This document shows, piece by piece, positions 4,883-6,902 of a stretch of 6,902 bases of DNA; position 1 is the first letter of the stretch; the number at the start of each line of letters is the position of its first letter. Source of the DNA: Prevotella sp. (lineage in GTDB: Bacteria; Bacteroidota; Bacteroidia; Bacteroidales; Bacteroidaceae); assembly GCA_017541365.1 (NCBI GenBank), contig JAFXZF010000099.1, positions 1 to 6,902 on the forward strand, in the 5' to 3' direction. Made by a program: the position numbers and the translations under genes. The notes under the pieces were generated by a model that did not search any database, was not told where the DNA came from, and saw only the letters and a program-made list of their open reading frames with translations.

Positions 4883-6076
4883 ATGGGACATTTATCCAGC
4901 AGATTAAACAGATTGGCACCTTCAGCAACCCTCGCCATGTCACAGAAGAGCGGTGAGATGAAGGCGGCAGGCATCGACGTAATAAACCTCAGCGTAGGCG
5001 AACCCGATTTCAACACACCCGACCACATAAAAGAGGCAGCAAAGAACGCCGTTGACAACAACTGGTCCAAGTACTCACCAGTACCAGGATATGCCGACCT
5101 GCGCGAAGCAATAGCAGCGAAACTGAAGAATGAGAACGGACTGGACTATAAGTCTTCCGAGATACTCGTCAGCAATGGTGCCAAACAAGCCGTTTGCAAT
5201 GCCGTAATGGCACTCGTTGACGATGGCGACGAGGTAATCGTTCCCACACCATACTGGGTATCATATCCACAGATGGTACTGCTTGCAGGTGGCACACCAG
5301 TGCATATCCCCGCACGCTACGAGCAGAACTTCAAGATCACCCCTGAACAGCTTGAAGCAGCCATAACCCCCAAGACACGTATGCTGATACTCTGTTCACC
5401 CTCCAACCCTACGGGTTCGGTATATAGCAAGGCCGAACTTGCAGCCTTGGCAGAGGTGATACTGGAGCATGAAGACCTCTACGTGCTCGCCGACGAGATA
5501 TACGAGCACATCAACTACGTAGGCAAACACGAGTCAATAGCACAGTTCCCCGGCATGAAGGAGCGCGCCATCATCATCAACGGTGTCAGCAAGGCGTACG
5601 CCATGACAGGTTGGAGAATAGGATACATGGCAGCACCAGAGTGGATTATCAAGGGCTGCAACAAACTACAGGGACAGTACACCTCTGGTCCATGCTCAGT
5701 AAGTCAGAAGACTGCAGTAGAGGCTTATACAGCATCACAGCAGTGCGTAGAGGATATGCGCAAAGCTTTCGAGCGTCGCCGCAACCTCATCGTAAGTTTG
5801 GTAAAAGAGATACCAGGCCTTGAAGTCAACAACCCCGACGGCGCCTTCTACGTATTCCCAAAATGTAAGAGCTACCTCGGCAAGACCGACGGCGAGCGCG
5901 TAATCAACGACACCAATGACTTCGCCATGTATCTGCTGGAGGTAGGTCATGTGGCAACGGTAGGCGGTGATGCCTTTGGCGACCCAGAGTGCTTCCGCAT
6001 GAGTTATGCTACCAGCGACGACAATATACGCGAGGCCATGAAGCGCATCAAAGAGTGCTGCGCCCGACTGCACTAA
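4883..6076 (+). CDS. aspC: PLP-dependent aspartate-type aminotransferase (class I)
   Basis: Cytosolic fold-type I aminotransferase, most likely interconverting aspartate and 2-oxoglutarate with oxaloacetate and glutamate. The 397 residues match the usual family length. Visible motifs are NLSVGEPDFNTP (35-46), KYSPVPGYADLREAIA (63-78), SNGAKQAV (97-104, phosphate binding), SPSNPTG (172-178, with N175), ADEIYE (203-208, with D204 and Y207), SKAYAMTGWRIGY (236-248, with Schiff-base lysine K237 and R245), PDGAFYVFP (318-326) and FRMSYA (371-376, with R372 for the substrate carboxylate). The pattern resembles the I-gamma AspC group of Bacteroidetes, Bacillus and Thermus rather than the E. coli type. 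Substrate specificity cannot be fixed from motifs, and aromatic or prephenate activity is possible. ATG 4883 gives the family N-terminus and follows the promoter closely. All key residues are present. Confidence 0.92.
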   Translation: MGHLSSRLNRLAPSATLAMSQKSGEMKAAGIDVINLSVGEPDFNTPDHIKEAAKNAVDNNWSKYSPVPGYADLREAIAAKLKNENGLDYKSSEILVSNGAKQAVCNAVMALVDDGDEVIVPTPYWVSYPQMVLLAGGTPVHIPARYEQNFKITPEQLEAAITPKTRMLILCSPSNPTGSVYSKAELAALAEVILEHEDLYVLADEIYEHINYVGKHESIAQFPGMKERAIIINGVSKAYAMTGWRIGYMAAPEWIIKGCNKLQGQYTSGPCSVSQKTAVEAYTASQQCVEDMRKAFERRRNLIVSLVKEIPGLEVNNPDGAFYVFPKCKSYLGKTDGERVINDTNDFAMYLLEVGHVATVGGDAFGDPECFRMSYATSDDNIREAMKRIKECCARLH

Positions 6077-6102
6077 TAACTTTTTTATGTTAAAAGTTAT
6101 TA
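6074..6102 (+). terminator. 11-bp hairpin beginning at the aminotransferase stop codon
   Basis: Bases 6074-6084 (TAATAACTTTT) pair perfectly with 6092-6102 (AAAAGTTATTA) with a 7-nt loop. The first base of the stem is the first base of the TAA stop. The stem is AT-rich and without a T-tract, so it may protect the 3' end or terminate weakly. The next promoter follows at 6131. Confidence 0.5.
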
Positions 6103-6130
6103 AACCGAGTGTTAAGTCCGCATTATTTGC

Positions 6131-6138
6131 TAACTTTG
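6131..6138 (+). promoter_or_regulatory. Bacteroidetes-type -7 box (TAACTTTG) for the ExbB-like gene
   Basis: TAACTTTG matches TAnnTTTG and lies 122 bases before the ATG at 6261. No clear TTTG -33 element is visible. The predicted transcript starts near 6145 and carries an AT-rich leader of about 115 nt, much longer than the purH and aspC leaders. The leader contains a short direct repeat (ATAGTC at 6195 and 6203) but no strong hairpin that I can see. Confidence 0.6.
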
Positions 6139-6260
6139 CTCCACAATAGTAAAAAGACATAAAACGATTACGCACGTACCTTATATATACTACTATAGTC
6201 ACATAGTCGATTTCATAACTTAATCCATTATTTAATAAATTAATCTAACTAACAACAATT

Positions 6261-6902
6261 ATGGCAAATTCACAGAAAGCAGCTCCTGCTAAGAAGCAGG
6301 GCTTCCAGGGTGTTCGCAACGCGATTTGGATCATCGTACTCTGTTTCATCGCAGGTGTATGCTTCTATCAGTTCGTGCTCGGTAACCCATCAAACTTCCA
6401 GGGTGGTGACAACGCTAACGCACCTCTTCCAGGTAACCTTCTTGGTACTATCTATAAGGGTGGTATCGTCGTTCCTGTCATCATCACTCTTCTCTTCACC
6501 GCTATCGCACTCTCTGTAGAGCGTTCACTTGCACTCGGCAATGCTAACGGTAAGGGCAAGCTCGCTAAGTTCGTTGCTGACGTTAAGGCAGCTCTCGCTA
6601 CTGGCGACATCGATAAGGCTCAGCAGCTCTGCGACAAGCAGCAGGGTGTTGTAGGTAACGTTGTTACAGCATCTCTCAAGGCTTACAAGGAGATGGAAGC
6701 TACTTCTGGCATCAAGAAGGAGCAGAAGGTTTCTAAGATCCAGCAGGCTCACGAAGAAGCAGTACAGCTTGAGATGCCTACACTGCAGATGAACATGCCT
6801 ATCCTCGCTACTCTCGTAACACTGGGTACACTTACCGCTCTGTTCGGAACCGTTGTAGGTATGATCAAGTCATTCGCAGCCCTCGCAGCTGGTGGTGGTG
6901 GT
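6261..6902 (+). CDS. exbB: MotA/TolQ/ExbB-type proton channel protein; 3' end outside window
   Basis: Inner-membrane channel subunit that, with ExbD and TonB, uses the proton gradient to energise outer-membrane receptors; TonB-dependent SusC-type import is central in this phylum. The first 214 residues are visible. A Lys/Ala-rich cytoplasmic start is followed by helix 1 (about 21-39), a periplasmic stretch with Gly, Asn and Pro, helix 2 (about 68-86) ending in SVERSLAL, a cytoplasmic domain (about 95-175) with QQAHEEAVQLEMPTL, then helix 3 (about 178-204) with LGTLTALFGTVVGMIKSF. That last motif is the family signature; the Thr of FGTV (T197) corresponds to the pore Thr of E. coli ExbB. No stop occurs before base 6902. 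Codons are strongly biased (AAG for nearly all Lys; GCT, GGT, CTC common), as expected of a highly expressed gene. The downstream genes, probably exbD-like, are not in the window. Confidence 0.88.
   Translation, partial: MANSQKAAPAKKQGFQGVRNAIWIIVLCFIAGVCFYQFVLGNPSNFQGGDNANAPLPGNLLGTIYKGGIVVPVIITLLFTAIALSVERSLALGNANGKGKLAKFVADVKAALATGDIDKAQQLCDKQQGVVGNVVTASLKAYKEMEATSGIKKEQKVSKIQQAHEEAVQLEMPTLQMNMPILATLVTLGTLTALFGTVVGMIKSFAALAAGGGG

Noticed and set aside
5735..6202. 155-codon minus-strand open frame at the end of the aminotransferase gene
   Set aside because: It overlaps conserved aminotransferase motifs and the promoter of the next gene; no start context or homology is recognised.
6145..6260. 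Riboswitch in the ExbB leader
   Set aside because: No recognisable aptamer motif or strong pairing was found by eye; the sequence is mostly AT-rich.

Overview
The window looks like chromosomal DNA of a Bacteroidales bacterium, most likely Prevotella or a close relative. Three points support this. Candidate promoters carry the Bacteroidetes -7 box TAnnTTTG (TAACTTTG, TAATTTTG, TAACTTTG). Shine-Dalgarno sequences are not evident before the starts. The gene families (stand-alone AICAR transformylase, long LptF/LptG-type permease, ExbB-like channel, dispersed four-helix-bundle gene, acidic-linker lipocalin-like repeat protein) are typical of that phylum. The genus is inferred. All recognised genes lie on the + strand.

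Layout: (1) 1-687 is the 3' end of a tandem lipocalin-like repeat protein, followed by a strong hairpin terminator (718-750). (2) 798-2089 holds a promoter and a one-domain AICAR formyltransferase that resembles the C-terminal half of animal ATIC; its stop codon lies inside a 15-bp perfect hairpin. (3) 2112-2583 is a compact element: a four-helix-bundle (23S rRNA IVS-protein/Avd-like) gene enclosed by 41-bp imperfect inverted repeats, each arm built of five copies of a 7-bp motif (AAAATTG). (4) 2588-2773 encodes a small, very basic protein of unknown function starting 5 nt after the element. (5) 2783-2865 is a non-coding block with a 17-bp perfect hairpin and three 22-bp-period repeats. (6) 2901-4793 encodes an LptF/LptG-family permease with a long C-terminal extension. 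(7) 4883-6076 encodes an aspartate-type aminotransferase behind its own promoter. (8) 6261-6902 is the 5' part of an ExbB/TolQ/MotA-type proton channel, cut by the window end, with a leader of about 115 nt.

Most genes are ordinary housekeeping functions: purine synthesis, LPS export, amino acid metabolism and energising of outer-membrane transport. They seem to be mostly separate transcription units rather than one pathway operon. The most unusual part is 2078-2865, where a hairpin, the heptad-bounded four-helix-bundle element and the 22-bp repeat array sit between conserved genes. The element has the organisation of a 23S rRNA intervening sequence (long terminal complementarity around an S23-type ORF) but sits between protein genes.
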